Source: Cellulomonas sp. SLBN-39 (lineage in GTDB: Bacteria > Actinomycetota > Actinomycetes > Actinomycetales > Cellulomonadaceae). Taken from it: DNA of 64,000 bases. Within the stretch, counting starts at the first letter, position 1. Each line of letters starts with the position of its first letter. Below are positions 8,837-17,533 of this stretch, piece by piece. The notes beneath the pieces are model-generated. The model had not been told where the DNA came from. It ran no database searches and worked only from the letters and a program-made list of their open reading frames with translations. The stretch covers positions 1,674,001-1,738,000 of the forward strand of contig NZ_VFOA01000001.1 in the NCBI RefSeq assembly GCF_006715865.1, in the 5' to 3' direction. The position numbers and the translations under genes are program-made.

Positions 8837-9072
8837 CAGAGCTTCTCCCCGCGGGCGAGGATCTCGGCCACGACGGCGTCGATGCCGCGGCGGTCGATGG
8901 TCTTGATGCCGTCGGTCGAGACGCGCAGGGTCACGTGGCGCCGCAGCGACGGCACCCAGTACCGCTTGCGCTGGATGTTCGGGTCGAACCGGCGCGGGGT
9001 GCGGCGGTGCGAGTGCGACACGGACCGCCCGAAGGACGGCACCTTGCCGAGGACCTGGCAGTGACGGCTCAT
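8836..9072 (-). CDS. rpmB: Ribosomal protein L28, zinc-independent form
   Basis: The 78-residue L28 reads [34 protein letters not shown] in its first part (quoted residues fall within the S-V-S-H-S-H-R-R-T signature). Standard actinobacterial L28 has two CxxC pairs; here one cysteine remains (Cys5), so a zinc ribbon cannot form. It is the first gene of the operon and sits 12 bases or more downstream of a Zur-like site. Loss of the cysteines and its place in the cluster mark it as the zinc-starvation paralogue. Confidence 0.94.
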   Translation of the reverse strand: MSRHCQVLGKVPSFGRSVSHSHRRTPRRFDPNIQRKRYWVPSLRRHVTLRVSTDGIKTIDRRGIDAVVAEILARGEKL

Positions 9073-9084
9073 GGACCGGAACGG

Positions 9085-9105
9085 TAGTTAGTGATTATCG
9101 TTCTC
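9085..9105. promoter_or_regulatory. Probable Zur box between L28 and the CobW-like gene
   Basis: The sequence TAGTTAGTGATTATCGTTCTC is AT-rich in a GC-rich divergent promoter and carries the GTGATTATCGTT core typical of Zur/Fur operators. Zur represses such ribosomal-protein clusters in mycobacteria and Streptomyces. The palindrome is imperfect, so the assignment rests mainly on position. Confidence 0.55.
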
Positions 9106-9178
9106 GTCAACTGTCGAGAACCGATCTCAGTCGAGCCCGCGCCGCGCGGCCGGCTGACCGTCGCACCGAGGAGCACCG

Positions 9179-10282
9179 TTGAGCCGTCGCAGCCGCACGC
9201 CCGTCGTCGTCCTGTCCTCCCTCGACCCCGTCGAGAGGGACGCGGTCGTCGTCGGGCTCCTCATGGACTCCCCGCGCGTCGTCGCCGTCCGCCACGACAT
9301 CCACGACGACGAGGACGGCGGCCAGATCCGCCGCGTCGTCGCCGACGCCACCGGCACGGTCGAGGACGAGACGGTGCCGCTCGAGCACGCCTGCCTCTCG
9401 TGCGCGGTCCGCGAGGACGCGCTGCCCACGCTCGCCCGCCTCGCCGCCGACGGCCGGTGGGACGCGATCGTGCTCGCGCTGCCCGTCAGCGCCGAGTCGC
9501 TGCCCGTCGTCCGCGCGCTCGGCTGGGCCATGCGCCCGCGCGAGCCGCTCGCCCGCCTGCGCCTCGCCGACGTCGTGACCACCGTCGACCTGGCGACGTT
9601 CGAGCACGACCTGCTCGGCGACGACCTGCTCGACGAGCGCGAGCTCGCCCTCACGCTCGACGACCGCCGCTCGGTCGGCGAGGCCCTCGCCGCGCAGGTC
9701 ACGCACGCGGACGTCGTGCTCGTCAGCGGCGAGGACTCGCGCGTCGCGTCCGACCTGCTCGACCACGTGCGGGCCGCGGACTCCCGGCGCGTCGACGGGC
9801 GCTACGGCGTCGACGTCCACGAGCTCGTCGCGCGCGAGCACCGCGTGGTCGAGGGCGAGCGCCGGCTCGACCCCTGGTACGCCGCCCCCGTGCCCGGCAC
9901 CCCCACCGCGCACGGCGTCTGGACCCTCGACCTGCGCTCCGACCGCCCCCTACACCCCGAGCGGCTCGTGCACGAGGTGCACCGGCTCGGCGACGGGCCC
10001 TTCCGCGCGCGCGGCCGGTTCTGGGTGCCCAGCCGCCCCGACACCCTGTGCGTCTGGGACGGCGCGGGCGGGCAGCTGAGCATCGGCGCGGCGGGCCCGT
10101 GGGGGCGCAGGGCGCCCGAGACGCGGATCGTCGTCACCGGGACCGGCGACGAGCGGCCCGCGCTGCGCGAGGCGTTCGAGGAGATCCTGCTGACGCCGGC
10201 CGAGATGAGCCGCGGCCTGGGGGAGTGGCTCGGGCGGCCCGACGTGCTCGCCCCCTGGCTCGGCGACCGCACCGCCGCCTGA
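9179..10282 (+). CDS. CobW/COG0523-like protein lacking the P-loop, Mrf-like
   Basis: The 367-residue protein has the layout of COG0523 (CobW) proteins: the HACLSCAVREDALP motif corresponding to the metal-binding CxCC region, and a C-terminal CobW domain (RPLHPERLVHEVHRLGDGPFRARGRFW). The N-terminus PVVVLSSLDPVERDAVVVGLL stands where a GTPase P-loop (GxxGxGKT) should be, and no GKT/GKS is present, so it probably does not hydrolyse GTP. The actinobacterial relative encoded with zinc-independent ribosomal proteins, mycobacterial Mrf, recruits a hibernation factor to ribosomes under zinc starvation and is the best functional guess. The TTG start follows a GAGGAGCA ribosome-binding site and gives the family N-terminus. 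Confidence 0.78.
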   Translation: MSRRSRTPVVVLSSLDPVERDAVVVGLLMDSPRVVAVRHDIHDDEDGGQIRRVVADATGTVEDETVPLEHACLSCAVREDALPTLARLAADGRWDAIVLALPVSAESLPVVRALGWAMRPREPLARLRLADVVTTVDLATFEHDLLGDDLLDERELALTLDDRRSVGEALAAQVTHADVVLVSGEDSRVASDLLDHVRAADSRRVDGRYGVDVHELVAREHRVVEGERRLDPWYAAPVPGTPTAHGVWTLDLRSDRPLHPERLVHEVHRLGDGPFRARGRFWVPSRPDTLCVWDGAGGQLSIGAAGPWGRRAPETRIVVTGTGDERPALREAFEEILLTPAEMSRGLGEWLGRPDVLAPWLGDRTAA

Positions 10283-10309
10283 CCCGGGCCGCCCGCGGGC
10301 CGCGCGCCG

Positions 10310-12340
10310 TCAGAGCGCCCGCGGGCACCGGCGCACGGCCAGCAGCGCGACGTCGTCGTGCCGGTCGGTCGGCAGCAGCCGGTGCAGCACCGCGTCGCAC
10401 AGGTCGTCGAGGCCCAGGGTGTGCGCGTGCAGCGACGCCAGCGCCTGCTGCAGGTGGGCGATGCCCTCGCGCACCGGCATGTCCCGCCGCTCGACCAGGC
10501 CGTCGGTGTAGAGCAGCAGCGTGGCGCCCGGGCGCAGCGGCAGCTCGCTCGTGGTGCGCGGCCGGTCCGGCAGCACCCCCAGCAGCGGCTCGGGCGCGGC
10601 GGCGCTCAGCAGCCGCACCGTGCCGTCGGGCTCGACGAGCACGGGCGGCGGGTGCCCCGCGTTGGACCACCGCACCGTCGTCGGGCCGTCGACCGTCGGG
10701 TCGTCCAGCGCGCCGACGCTCGCCACCACGGCGGTCGCCATCGCGTGCGAGCCCAGCGTGTGCAGCGCCCGGTCCACCTGCGTGAGCAGCACCGACGGCG
10801 ACGTCTGCGTGGCCACCGCGATCCCGCGCAGCAGGGCGCGCACCTGCCCCATGTCCGCGGCGGCCTTCACGTCGTGGCCCACGACGTCGCCGATGACCAG
10901 CGTCGTCGACCCGTCGGCCAGGCCGAACGCGTCGTACCAGTCCCCGCCGACCCGGGCGACCTGCGAGGCGGGCGCGTACCGCACCGCCGTCGCCAGGCCC
11001 GGCACGTGCGGCGGGTCCGTGAGCATGGAGCGTTGCAGCTCCTCGGCCACCCGCAGCTGGGCGTGGTAGAGCCGGGCGTTGTCGAGCGCCATGCCCGCGC
11101 GCCCGGCCACGTCGCGCAGCAGGTCGACCTCGACGTCCGAGACCGGGCCCCGGTCGGCGCCGTTGAACAGGCTGATCGCGCCGACCGTGCGCCCCCGCCC
11201 CCGCAGCGGCAGCACGACCGCCGACTCCGGGGCGAGCTCGGTCAGCAGGTCGCGCGCCCGCCCCGGCTGCACGACGTCGAACGGGTCGGGCAGGTCGGAG
11301 GACGTCACGCGCACGACCTCGCCGGTGCGCAGCGCCTGCCGCAGCGGCGCGTCCTGGGTGAGCGAGGCGAGCCGCACCCGGGCGTACTCCGCGACGAGGG
11401 CGCGGCGCTCGGGGTCGACGTGCCAGGTGCCGACGTCGCGGGTGCGCGGGCGGGCGCCGGGGTGGTCGGAGTCGACGAGCGTGACCACGCACCAGTCGCC
11501 GACGGCCGGGACGACGATCGTCGCCAGCCGCGCGACGGCCTCGTCCGCGTCGAGGGTCTCGGACAGCTCGGTGGCGACCCGGGCCCGGACCGCGGCCCGG
11601 CGGGTCGCGGCCGCGACCGCCTGCTCGGCGCGGACGCGGTCGTCGACGTCGGAGAAGTAGATGGACAGCCCGTGCGGCCCCGGCCAGGCGTGCACCTCGT
11701 ACCAGGCGTCCAGCGGCGCCGGGTGCCGGGCGGTGAACGTCACGGGCCGCCCGGTGCGCAGCGCCAGCCGGTACTGGTGCTCGAACGTCGTGCCCCCCAC
11801 GGCCGGGAACGTCTCGAGCAGACCGCGGCCCACGAGCGTGTCGCGCGTGCGCTGGAGCAGCTTCTCCGCGGCGCCGTTGACGTAGCGGACGGCCAGGTCG
11901 TGGTCGAGGGTCACGAACGCCGTGGGCATGATCTCGAGCTCGCGGGCCACGGTCGCGTCCATGTCGGCGATCTCGGTGGCGTCGTAGGCGGCGCCGACGA
12001 ACCGTGCCGCGGCACCGTCCGCGCCCGCGAGGACGCGTCCGCGGCCGATCACCCAGCGCGTCGCCCCGTCGGGTCGCACCACCCGGTACCGGGCGTCGTA
12101 CTCGCCGCAGGCCTCGAGCGCCGCGGTGATCGCCCGGCGCACCCGGGTCGCGTCCTCGGGGTGGACCAGCTCGACCAGGGCCTCGAGGGTGCCGTCGAAG
12201 GCGGCCGGCCCGACGCCGTAGACGTCGTGCATGCGCTCGTCCCAGACCAGGCGGTCCGCCTGGACGTCGTACTCGAACAGCCCGATGCGTGACGCCTCGA
12301 AGACGTCCGCACCGACCTGTCGGTCGTGCTCCCGTGCCAT
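10310..12340 (-). CDS. PAS-PAS-GAF-SpoIIE (PP2C) protein phosphatase
   Basis: The 676-residue cytoplasmic protein contains a PAS domain (about 10-125, with WDERMHDVYGV and RYRVVRPDGATRWV), a second PAS (about 130-230), a GAF domain (about 255-420) and a SpoIIE-type PP2C phosphatase domain (about 435-670). Metal-binding signatures GGDWYDAF and GDVVGHDVKAA are present, as is SNAGHPPPVL. Such proteins dephosphorylate anti-anti-sigma factors and so release stress sigma factors in response to a sensed signal. There is no membrane segment, kinase domain or STAS partner next to it, so its target is encoded elsewhere. ATG start precedes the first PAS domain closely. Confidence 0.9.
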   Translation of the reverse strand: MAREHDRQVGADVFEASRIGLFEYDVQADRLVWDERMHDVYGVGPAAFDGTLEALVELVHPEDATRVRRAITAALEACGEYDARYRVVRPDGATRWVIGRGRVLAGADGAAARFVGAAYDATEIADMDATVARELEIMPTAFVTLDHDLAVRYVNGAAEKLLQRTRDTLVGRGLLETFPAVGGTTFEHQYRLALRTGRPVTFTARHPAPLDAWYEVHAWPGPHGLSIYFSDVDDRVRAEQAVAAATRRAAVRARVATELSETLDADEAVARLATIVVPAVGDWCVVTLVDSDHPGARPRTRDVGTWHVDPERRALVAEYARVRLASLTQDAPLRQALRTGEVVRVTSSDLPDPFDVVQPGRARDLLTELAPESAVVLPLRGRGRTVGAISLFNGADRGPVSDVEVDLLRDVAGRAGMALDNARLYHAQLRVAEELQRSMLTDPPHVPGLATAVRYAPASQVARVGGDWYDAFGLADGSTTLVIGDVVGHDVKAAADMGQVRALLRGIAVATQTSPSVLLTQVDRALHTLGSHAMATAVVASVGALDDPTVDGPTTVRWSNAGHPPPVLVEPDGTVRLLSAAAPEPLLGVLPDRPRTTSELPLRPGATLLLYTDGLVERRDMPVREGIAHLQQALASLHAHTLGLDDLCDAVLHRLLPTDRHDDVALLAVRRCPRAL

Positions 12341-12472
12341 GTCATCCCCCGCCCCCGCTCGAGGAGCGGGCCGCCCCCATCATGGCCTGCCGATCGTCCG
12401 CAGTCGCCTACCTGCGGGGGTGGTTCCTCCCGGTTCTGGGTGCCAGGACCTGCTGGTGCCGGTCCGGGTGGG

Positions 12473-12508
12473 GCGCGGCCGGCGGCACCTGGCACGCACC
12501 GGCCGCGC
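12473..12508 (-). terminator. Hairpin downstream of the DUF4352 gene
   Basis: A perfect 10-bp GC-rich stem GCGCGGCCGG / CCGGCCGCGC with a 16-base loop lies 7 bases after the stop of the DUF4352 gene and before the phosphatase gene, so the two are probably separate transcription units. Confidence 0.6.
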
Positions 12509-12514
12509 CGGGGC

Positions 12515-13219
12515 TCACCCGGTGACGACCAGCGGCTCGTAGCCGACCAGCGCGGGGGTGATCTCGAGCCGGAGGCTCTGGGGGTCGACGACGGTCCACG
12601 CGAGCTGGAACGTGGTCGTCGCACCGGCGGGGGCCGCGTGCGGCGGGCCGGTGAGCTCGAGGCCGAGCTCCGGGTCCCAGACCGTGGCTGCGGGGCCGCC
12701 GTCGGCGGTCGCGACGGTGGCGAGCGTCGCGGGCTGGAAGGGCTCGGTGGTGCCGTTGTCCACGCGGACCTCGACCCGCACGGGCGTCCCGGTGCCGGTC
12801 GTCTCCGCCGAGGGGGACGGCGCGAACGCCTCGGGCGCGCCGACCGTGACCGCGAGCCCGTCGTCGTAGGTGAACGTGCCGCCGAACGGCACGCTGCCGC
12901 CCGCGAGCGCGGCGGGGGAGGCCTGGGGGTCGGGTGCGGCGGAGGAGGGGCCGCCGCGCAGCGCCAGCGCGACGACGGCCGCCGTGACCGCGACGGCGAC
13001 GAGTCCCGCGACGACCACGGCGCTGCGTCGACGGCGCGGGCGGCGTCCGGGTGCGGGCGGCGGTTCCGGGCCGGGGTCCGTGCCGGCGGGTGGCGCGGCG
13101 GGCGCTGGTGCCGGGGCCGGGGGTGGTCCGGCCAGCGGCAGGGTGGTGGTGGGCGGTGCGATCGGGCGCGTTCGCGCTGGTGAGAGCGCTCCCATGGCGC
13201 TGTCGCGGGCGTCGGGCAC
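12515..13219 (-). CDS. DUF4352-like secreted or membrane-anchored protein
   Basis: The 234-residue protein has a Pro-rich cytoplasmic N-terminus (about 60 residues), an Arg-rich stop and a membrane segment (SAVVVAGLVAVAVTAAVVALAL) and then an extracytoplasmic domain of about 130 residues resembling DUF4352 (GGTFTYDDGLAVTVGAPEAF at its start). DUF4352 is an immunoglobulin-like fold found in actinobacterial surface proteins; no function is known. The GTG start at 13219 is preceded by AGGAG at 5 bases and is preferred over ATG at 13195, which has no ribosome-binding site. A TAACGT motif lies about 120 bases upstream. Confidence 0.72.
   Translation of the reverse strand: MPDARDSAMGALSPARTRPIAPPTTTLPLAGPPPAPAPAPAAPPAGTDPGPEPPPAPGRRPRRRRSAVVVAGLVAVAVTAAVVALALRGGPSSAAPDPQASPAALAGGSVPFGGTFTYDDGLAVTVGAPEAFAPSPSAETTGTGTPVRVEVRVDNGTTEPFQPATLATVATADGGPAATVWDPELGLELTGPPHAAPAGATTTFQLAWTVVDPQSLRLEITPALVGYEPLVVTG
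13181..13194. promoter_or_regulatory. CebR-like 14-bp site inside the DUF4352 reading frame
   Basis: TGAGAGCGCTCCCA differs at one position from the CebR/LacI operator TGGGAGCGCTCCCA. It lies 25-38 bases inside the gene if GTG 13219 is the start, or across the ATG if 13195 is used. It may be a real intragenic operator or chance coding of Gly-Ala-Leu-Ser. Confidence 0.4.
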
Positions 13220-13469
13220 GTGGGCTCCTGGCGGGAGAAGGGGCGGGCGTCCGGCGTGACCGGCGCGCGCGGTGCCGCGGCGGTCGGACGACGGGCGCGC
13301 CCGGCCGGGCGCGATCGGCGTCCCGGGGGCGGCGCCGACGACGTTAGGCACCCCGCCGCCCGCGCGTGCGGCACGAAAGGTTTCGTCTGCCCCCGCCTGC
13401 GGGTCTGCCGGCCCCCGCCCCTGGCTCGTGCCGGGGGCGGGGCCCGCCCGGCAGGGTCCGGCGACGGCG

Positions 13470-13506
13470 CGAGCCCGGCCGCGACGGGTGGTCGGGGCCG
13501 GGCTCG
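13470..13506 (-). terminator. Hairpin downstream of the first PASTA lipoprotein
   Basis: A perfect 11-bp stem CGAGCCCGGCC / GGCCGGGCTCG encloses a 15-base loop, 39 bases after the PASTA stop. A second GC-rich hairpin (CCCCGCCCC / GGGGCGGGG, 13413-13442) follows. The 325-base stretch 13220-13544 holds these two hairpins and the DUF4352 promoter region, and no gene that I can support. Confidence 0.6.
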
Positions 13507-13544
13507 GCGGGTCGGCCCGTGGTGCGGGCCGGGTCAGGTGGCGC

Positions 13545-13913
13545 TCAGGAGCGCGGGTCGTCCGTGCGAAGCACCTCGAGCACGACGGTGGAGCCCGACG
13601 CCACGGTGCCCGTCTCAGGGTCCTGCGCGACGACGACCCACTGCGTCGGGTCCTCGACCATGCGGCCCTGGCCGGTCACGTCGACGACCTCGACGACGAG
13701 GTCGCGGGCCTCGAGGGTCTCCTGGGCCGAGACGAGGAGGATGTTGGTCTGCGAGATGACGTCGACCATGCCGCTGGTGCCGCCGTCGGCGGTGAGCGAC
13801 GGCGACGGGGTGGACTCCGTGGTCCCGGGGGTGCCGCTGCTCGAGGCGCAGCCGGCGAGGAGGGTGGCGGCCGCGACGAGGGCGACGGACGTCCGCAGGG
13901 CGGTGGTACGCAT
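13545..13913 (-). CDS. Small PASTA-domain lipoprotein (first copy)
   Basis: The 122-residue protein starts with a lipoprotein signal (VALVAAATLLAGC, lipobox LLAG-C at about Cys22) followed by a Ser/Thr/Pro-rich linker and one PASTA domain of about 70 residues (MVDVISQTNILLVSAQETLE... VVVAQDPETGTVASGSTVVLEVLR). PASTA domains bind muropeptides or beta-lactams and are usually repeated on Ser/Thr kinases and penicillin-binding proteins; here one stands alone on a membrane anchor. A paralogue lies at 17534-17992. ATG 13913 follows GGGGGAG. The role is unknown; a cell-wall sensor or scavenger is an inference from the domain. Confidence 0.8.
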   Translation of the reverse strand: MRTTALRTSVALVAAATLLAGCASSSGTPGTTESTPSPSLTADGGTSGMVDVISQTNILLVSAQETLEARDLVVEVVDVTGQGRMVEDPTQWVVVAQDPETGTVASGSTVVLEVLRTDDPRS

Positions 13914-14004
13914 GATGGTGCTCCCCCAGAGGGTCGTGGTGGGATCGGCGGCGTCGCCGGGCGCGCCGACGTCGGGTGGACGTCGCCGCAGAGGTGTTTC
14001 CAGC

Positions 14005-14013
14005 ACGTTACGT
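14005..14013. promoter_or_regulatory. Shared upstream motif of PASTA lipoprotein genes (copy 1)
   Basis: The 9-mer ACGTAACGT (minus strand) lies 92 bases before the start codon. The same 9-mer occurs 93 bases before the paralogue at 17992, with CGATGC 17-19 bases further upstream in both cases. It resembles a -10 region and suggests common control. Confidence 0.45.
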
Positions 14014-14189
14014 CGCGCGGCCCGGGGTTGTCGCATCGATTCGGGTGAGCCTCACCACGGGAGCGACGGAGCGGATGAGTTGTCCGTGACGTGCCTCACG
14101 ACGGGATCCGTCGTCCAGGGTCGTTCGGCCCACGCCCCCGACCCGACCCGACGCGGACGGCTGCACCGGGTCGGGTGGCGTGCGCCCCG

Positions 14190-15842
14190 TCAGGCCCGCA
14201 GGTCGCGGCGGCGGTGCAGCACCAGCGCCACGCCCAGCAGTGCGGCGGCACCGGCGCCCACGCCCAGCACCGGTGCGAGGTCGAAGGCCTCCGCGGGCAG
14301 CGCGGGCACCAGCCCGAACGGCGCGGCGTCCAGCACCGCAGCCGGCAGGTCGAGCAGCGGGCCGTACAGCCCCACGACGATCGACGCGACGAGCGTCGCC
14401 CACGTCGTCCACGACGGCAGCCCCGCGCCGTGCACCGCCGCGGCCAGCGCCGTGAAGAGCGCCACCGTCGGCAGGTGGACCAGCGCGGCCAGGGTGAGGT
14501 CGACGGCGAGCCCGGCGTCCCCGACGGACCCGGCCGCCCCGGCGCCGAGGGTCGCGCCGCACACCAGCAGCAGCACGGTGCCGCCGCCCAGCGCGACGCC
14601 CACGTGCGCCAGCAGCCACCGCGGGCGGCCCACCGCCGACGCGAGCACGACGCCCGCACGCCCCGACGACTCCTCGCGCCCCAGCCGGTGCACGGTCACC
14701 ACCGCGAACACGGCGACGGCCATGGCGAAGAAGCCGAGGAACGCCGACAGGGTGCCGCGCAGCAGGTCGTCCCCGGACGCCCCGAAGACGGTCGCGAGCT
14801 CGGGCCGGGCGGCGAACGAGTCGACGATCCCCGGCGACATCGAGCCGGTGAGCAGGCCGAAGACGCCCAGCCCCGCGGCCCAGGAGATCGTCGCGGTGCG
14901 CTCCAGGCGGGCGGTCAGGCCGAGCGGGGTGCGCAGCCACGCGGCGGCCGTGCCGCGCCCGGGGCGCACGGTCAGCAGGCCCGCGCCGACGTCGCGCCGC
15001 CCGACCAGCGCCCAGGCGCCGGCGAGCAGCACCACGGCCAGCAGCGCGTGCAGCGCCAGCGGCCACCAGCGCAGGTCGACGAACGCCCGGGTCTGCTGCG
15101 CCCACCCGATCGGCGACGCCCACGACAGCGTGCTGCCCCCGGTCTGCTGCGCGTCCCCGATGCCGCGCAGGAGGTACGCCAGCCCCACGAGGGCGCCGGC
15201 CGAGCCGGTGGCGGCCCGTGCGGTGCTCGCCACCTGCGCGGTCAGCGCGGCGACGCCGGTGAAGACGACGCCGACGCCCGCCACGCCCAGGGCCACGGCC
15301 ACCGACCCGTCGACCGCCAGCCCGGTCCCCACGAGCGCGCCGACGAGGGCCAGGGCCACCGCGGCGTTGGCGACCAGAGCGTCGAGCACGCCGGCGGCCA
15401 GGGTTGCGTGCCGGCCCACCACGCCGGCGCGGACCAGGTCCGTGCGGCCGATCTCCTCCTCCGCGCGGGTGTGGCGCACCACGAGGAACGCCGACATGAG
15501 CGCCGCGGCCACCGCGAGCATGCCGAGCATCTCGTTGGTGACCATCGCGCCCATCGTGTAGTCGTCGAGCCCGTAGCCGGGGCCCGAGAGCAGCGCGCCG
15601 GACGGGTCGCGCATGATCGCCGCGCGGGTCTGGCGCGCGGCCGCGTCGGGGTACGCCACCGGGATCGCCACGGCGAAGTACCCGACCAGGCCCGCGATCG
15701 ACGCCACCCACACCGGGATCCGCACCCGGTCGCGCCGCAGCGCCAGCCGCAGCAGCCGGCCGGTGCCGGTCAGGGTCGACGCGCGGGGGGCGGTCGGCGC
15801 CGGGGCGTCGGGGGCCGTGCGCGCGTGCGTGGCGGCGGTCAC
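14190..15842 (-). CDS. ABC-2 type exporter permease, tetronasin/polyketide type
   Basis: The 550-residue protein has about 12 hydrophobic segments arranged as two repeated halves, as in large single-chain ABC-2 permeases of actinobacterial antibiotic exporters (tetronasin-type TnrB3 family). The N-terminal half contains [15 protein letters not shown] and [19 protein letters not shown], the C-terminal half [37 protein letters not shown] (motif with R-x-E-E). GTG at 15842 overlaps the stop of the ATPase gene by four bases. With the TetR gene upstream it forms a self-regulated export operon: repressor, ATPase, permease. Substrate unknown; lipophilic drugs or peptides are typical. Confidence 0.87.
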   Translation of the reverse strand: MTAATHARTAPDAPAPTAPRASTLTGTGRLLRLALRRDRVRIPVWVASIAGLVGYFAVAIPVAYPDAAARQTRAAIMRDPSGALLSGPGYGLDDYTMGAMVTNEMLGMLAVAAALMSAFLVVRHTRAEEEIGRTDLVRAGVVGRHATLAAGVLDALVANAAVALALVGALVGTGLAVDGSVAVALGVAGVGVVFTGVAALTAQVASTARAATGSAGALVGLAYLLRGIGDAQQTGGSTLSWASPIGWAQQTRAFVDLRWWPLALHALLAVVLLAGAWALVGRRDVGAGLLTVRPGRGTAAAWLRTPLGLTARLERTATISWAAGLGVFGLLTGSMSPGIVDSFAARPELATVFGASGDDLLRGTLSAFLGFFAMAVAVFAVVTVHRLGREESSGRAGVVLASAVGRPRWLLAHVGVALGGGTVLLLVCGATLGAGAAGSVGDAGLAVDLTLAALVHLPTVALFTALAAAVHGAGLPSWTTWATLVASIVVGLYGPLLDLPAAVLDAAPFGLVPALPAEAFDLAPVLGVGAGAAALLGVALVLHRRRDLRA

Positions 15843-16738
15843 CGGTCCGCACCCGTCGTGCCGTACTGCGAGACGAAGAGCTCCTCGAGCGACGGCGGCG
15901 TGGCCGTCAGCCCGCGCGCACCGGTCCGTGCCAGGTGCGCGAGCAGCTCCGGCAGGGCGTCGTCGTCGACCTGCAGGTGCACGCGCTCGCCGTCGTGGCG
16001 CACGTCGTGGACGCCCGGGAGCGACGCGACGCCGTCGGCCGGCGCCACGGCGGTGACGGCCGTGCGGTGCAGGGTCCGCAGCTCCGTCAGAGAGCCGTCG
16101 AGGACCGCCCGCCCGTCGCGGATGATCGTCACGCGGTCGCACAGGCGCTCCACCTCCGCGAGGATGTGGCTCGACAGCAGCACGGTGCGGCCCGCCTCCG
16201 CCGCCTCGCGCACGCACTCCTGGAACACGAGCTCCATGAGCGGGTCCAGGCCGGACGTCGGCTCGTCCAGCACGAGGAGCTCGACGTCGGAGGCGAGTGC
16301 TGCGACGAGCGCGACCTTCTGCCGGTTCCCCTTGGAGTAGGTGCGCGCCTTCCGGGTCGGGTCGAGGTCGAAGCGCTCGAGCATCTGCGCGCGCCGGCCC
16401 GGGTCGGCGCCGCCACGCAGCCCCGTGAGCACGTCGATCGCCTCGCCGCCGGTGAGGTTGGGCCACAGCGTGACGTCCCCGGGCACGTACGCCAGGCGCC
16501 GGTGCAGCGCGACCGCGTCGTCCCACGCGTCGCCGCCCAGCAGGCGGGCCGTGCCGGAGTCGGCGCGGATCAGGCCCAGCAGCACGCGCAGGGTGGTGGA
16601 CTTGCCGGCCCCGTTGGGGCCGAGGAAGCCGTGCACCTCACCGGCCTCGACCCGCAGGTCGAGGCGGTCGAGGGCGCGGACGCGGCCGAAGCTCTTGGAC
16701 AGCTCGTGGACGTCGACGACGGGCGTGGTGCTGGGCAT
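15839..16738 (-). CDS. ABC transporter ATP-binding protein of the TetR-linked exporter
   Basis: The 299-residue ATPase has Walker [10 protein letters not shown] (near residues 40-48), Q-loop region, signature [15 protein letters not shown] (a variant of LSGGQ), Walker [13 protein letters not shown] and the H-loop [11 protein letters not shown]. The C-terminal 80 residues form the extra domain usual in drug-export ATPases. It precedes the permease with a GTGA overlap and lies 12 bases downstream of the TetR gene, so the three genes form one operon. It powers export by the permease; substrate unknown. Confidence 0.93.
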   Translation of the reverse strand: MPSTTPVVDVHELSKSFGRVRALDRLDLRVEAGEVHGFLGPNGAGKSTTLRVLLGLIRADSGTARLLGGDAWDDAVALHRRLAYVPGDVTLWPNLTGGEAIDVLTGLRGGADPGRRAQMLERFDLDPTRKARTYSKGNRQKVALVAALASDVELLVLDEPTSGLDPLMELVFQECVREAAEAGRTVLLSSHILAEVERLCDRVTIIRDGRAVLDGSLTELRTLHRTAVTAVAPADGVASLPGVHDVRHDGERVHLQVDDDALPELLAHLARTGARGLTATPPSLEELFVSQYGTTGADR

Positions 16739-16750
16739 GACGGTCTTCTC

Positions 16751-17449
16751 TCAGGGCGTGGGGTCTCCGGGCGGGGTGGGGCCGGGCGTGCCGGCGGGCG
16801 GGTCCGTCACGTACATCAGGTAGGCGTCGAGCATGCGGCGGTCGGTCAGCAGGCCCTCGGTGTAGAGCTCGAGGGCGGGCAGCGCGAGGCTGTCGAGGTA
16901 GGCGCGCAGGCGGGGGCCGAGGCCGGCGGGGTCGTCGAGCGGGTCGACGGCCAGCGCCACGAGCATCCCGCCCAGGCCCTGCAGCGTCAGCCACCGGGCG
17001 CGGGCCGCCTCGTCGCGGCTGGGGCGGATCGTGCCCGCCGCCACGCCCTCCCGCAGGTACGCCTCGGCGTCCGCGACGAAGGCGTCGAGGAACGTGCGGG
17101 CCAGGTCGCCGCCGTGCTGGATGCTGCGCAGCACGTACGCCACGAGCGGGGCGTAGCCCTCGACCTGGGCCAGCTCGACGAGGAGGTGGTCGGGCCCGGA
17201 CGGGCCGAGGGCGTCGGCCTTGTGCTCCTTCACGGTCGCCAGCACGTGCTCGTCGCAGGCGGCGCGCAGCCCGTCCTTGGAGCCGAAGTGGTGCAGCACC
17301 AGCGGGGCGCTGACCCCGACGTCCTGGGCGATCGTGCGCAGGCCCACGCCGAAGCCGTCGCGGCCGAACCGCGCGATCGCGGCGTCGCGGATCCGGGCCC
17401 GGGCGGTGAGGTCGTCCGGGCGGGGCGACGACGACGTGGCTGACCGCAT
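16751..17449 (-). CDS. TetR/AcrR family repressor
   Basis: The 232-residue protein carries an N-terminal TetR helix-turn-helix (ARIRDAAIARFGRDGFGVGLRTIAQDVGVSAPLVLHHFGSKDGL, residues about 20-65) and a variable ligand-binding domain rich in Leu/Ala helices. It is the first gene of the operon with the ABC-2 exporter and is likely its ligand-relieved repressor. ATG 17449 is chosen because it lies closest to the HTH; GTG 17467 is possible. No clear perfect palindrome is visible just upstream, only the imperfect GAACGAGTGGTTAGCCTGCTGAAC. Confidence 0.9.
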   Translation of the reverse strand: MRSATSSSPRPDDLTARARIRDAAIARFGRDGFGVGLRTIAQDVGVSAPLVLHHFGSKDGLRAACDEHVLATVKEHKADALGPSGPDHLLVELAQVEGYAPLVAYVLRSIQHGGDLARTFLDAFVADAEAYLREGVAAGTIRPSRDEAARARWLTLQGLGGMLVALAVDPLDDPAGLGPRLRAYLDSLALPALELYTEGLLTDRRMLDAYLMYVTDPPAGTPGPTPPGDPTP

Positions 17450-17492
17450 GTTCAGCAGGCTAACCACTCGTTCAGGGCGGGTGCAAGAGAAG

Positions 17493-17518
17493 CGCCCCCG
17501 ACGACGGTGTCGGGGGCG
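17493..17518 (-). terminator. Hairpin downstream of the second PASTA lipoprotein
   Basis: A perfect 10-bp stem CGCCCCCGAC / GTCGGGGGCG with a 6-base loop lies 15 bases after the PASTA stop and before the TetR operon promoter. Confidence 0.65.
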
Positions 17519-17533
17519 TGCAGGGGCGGTGCG

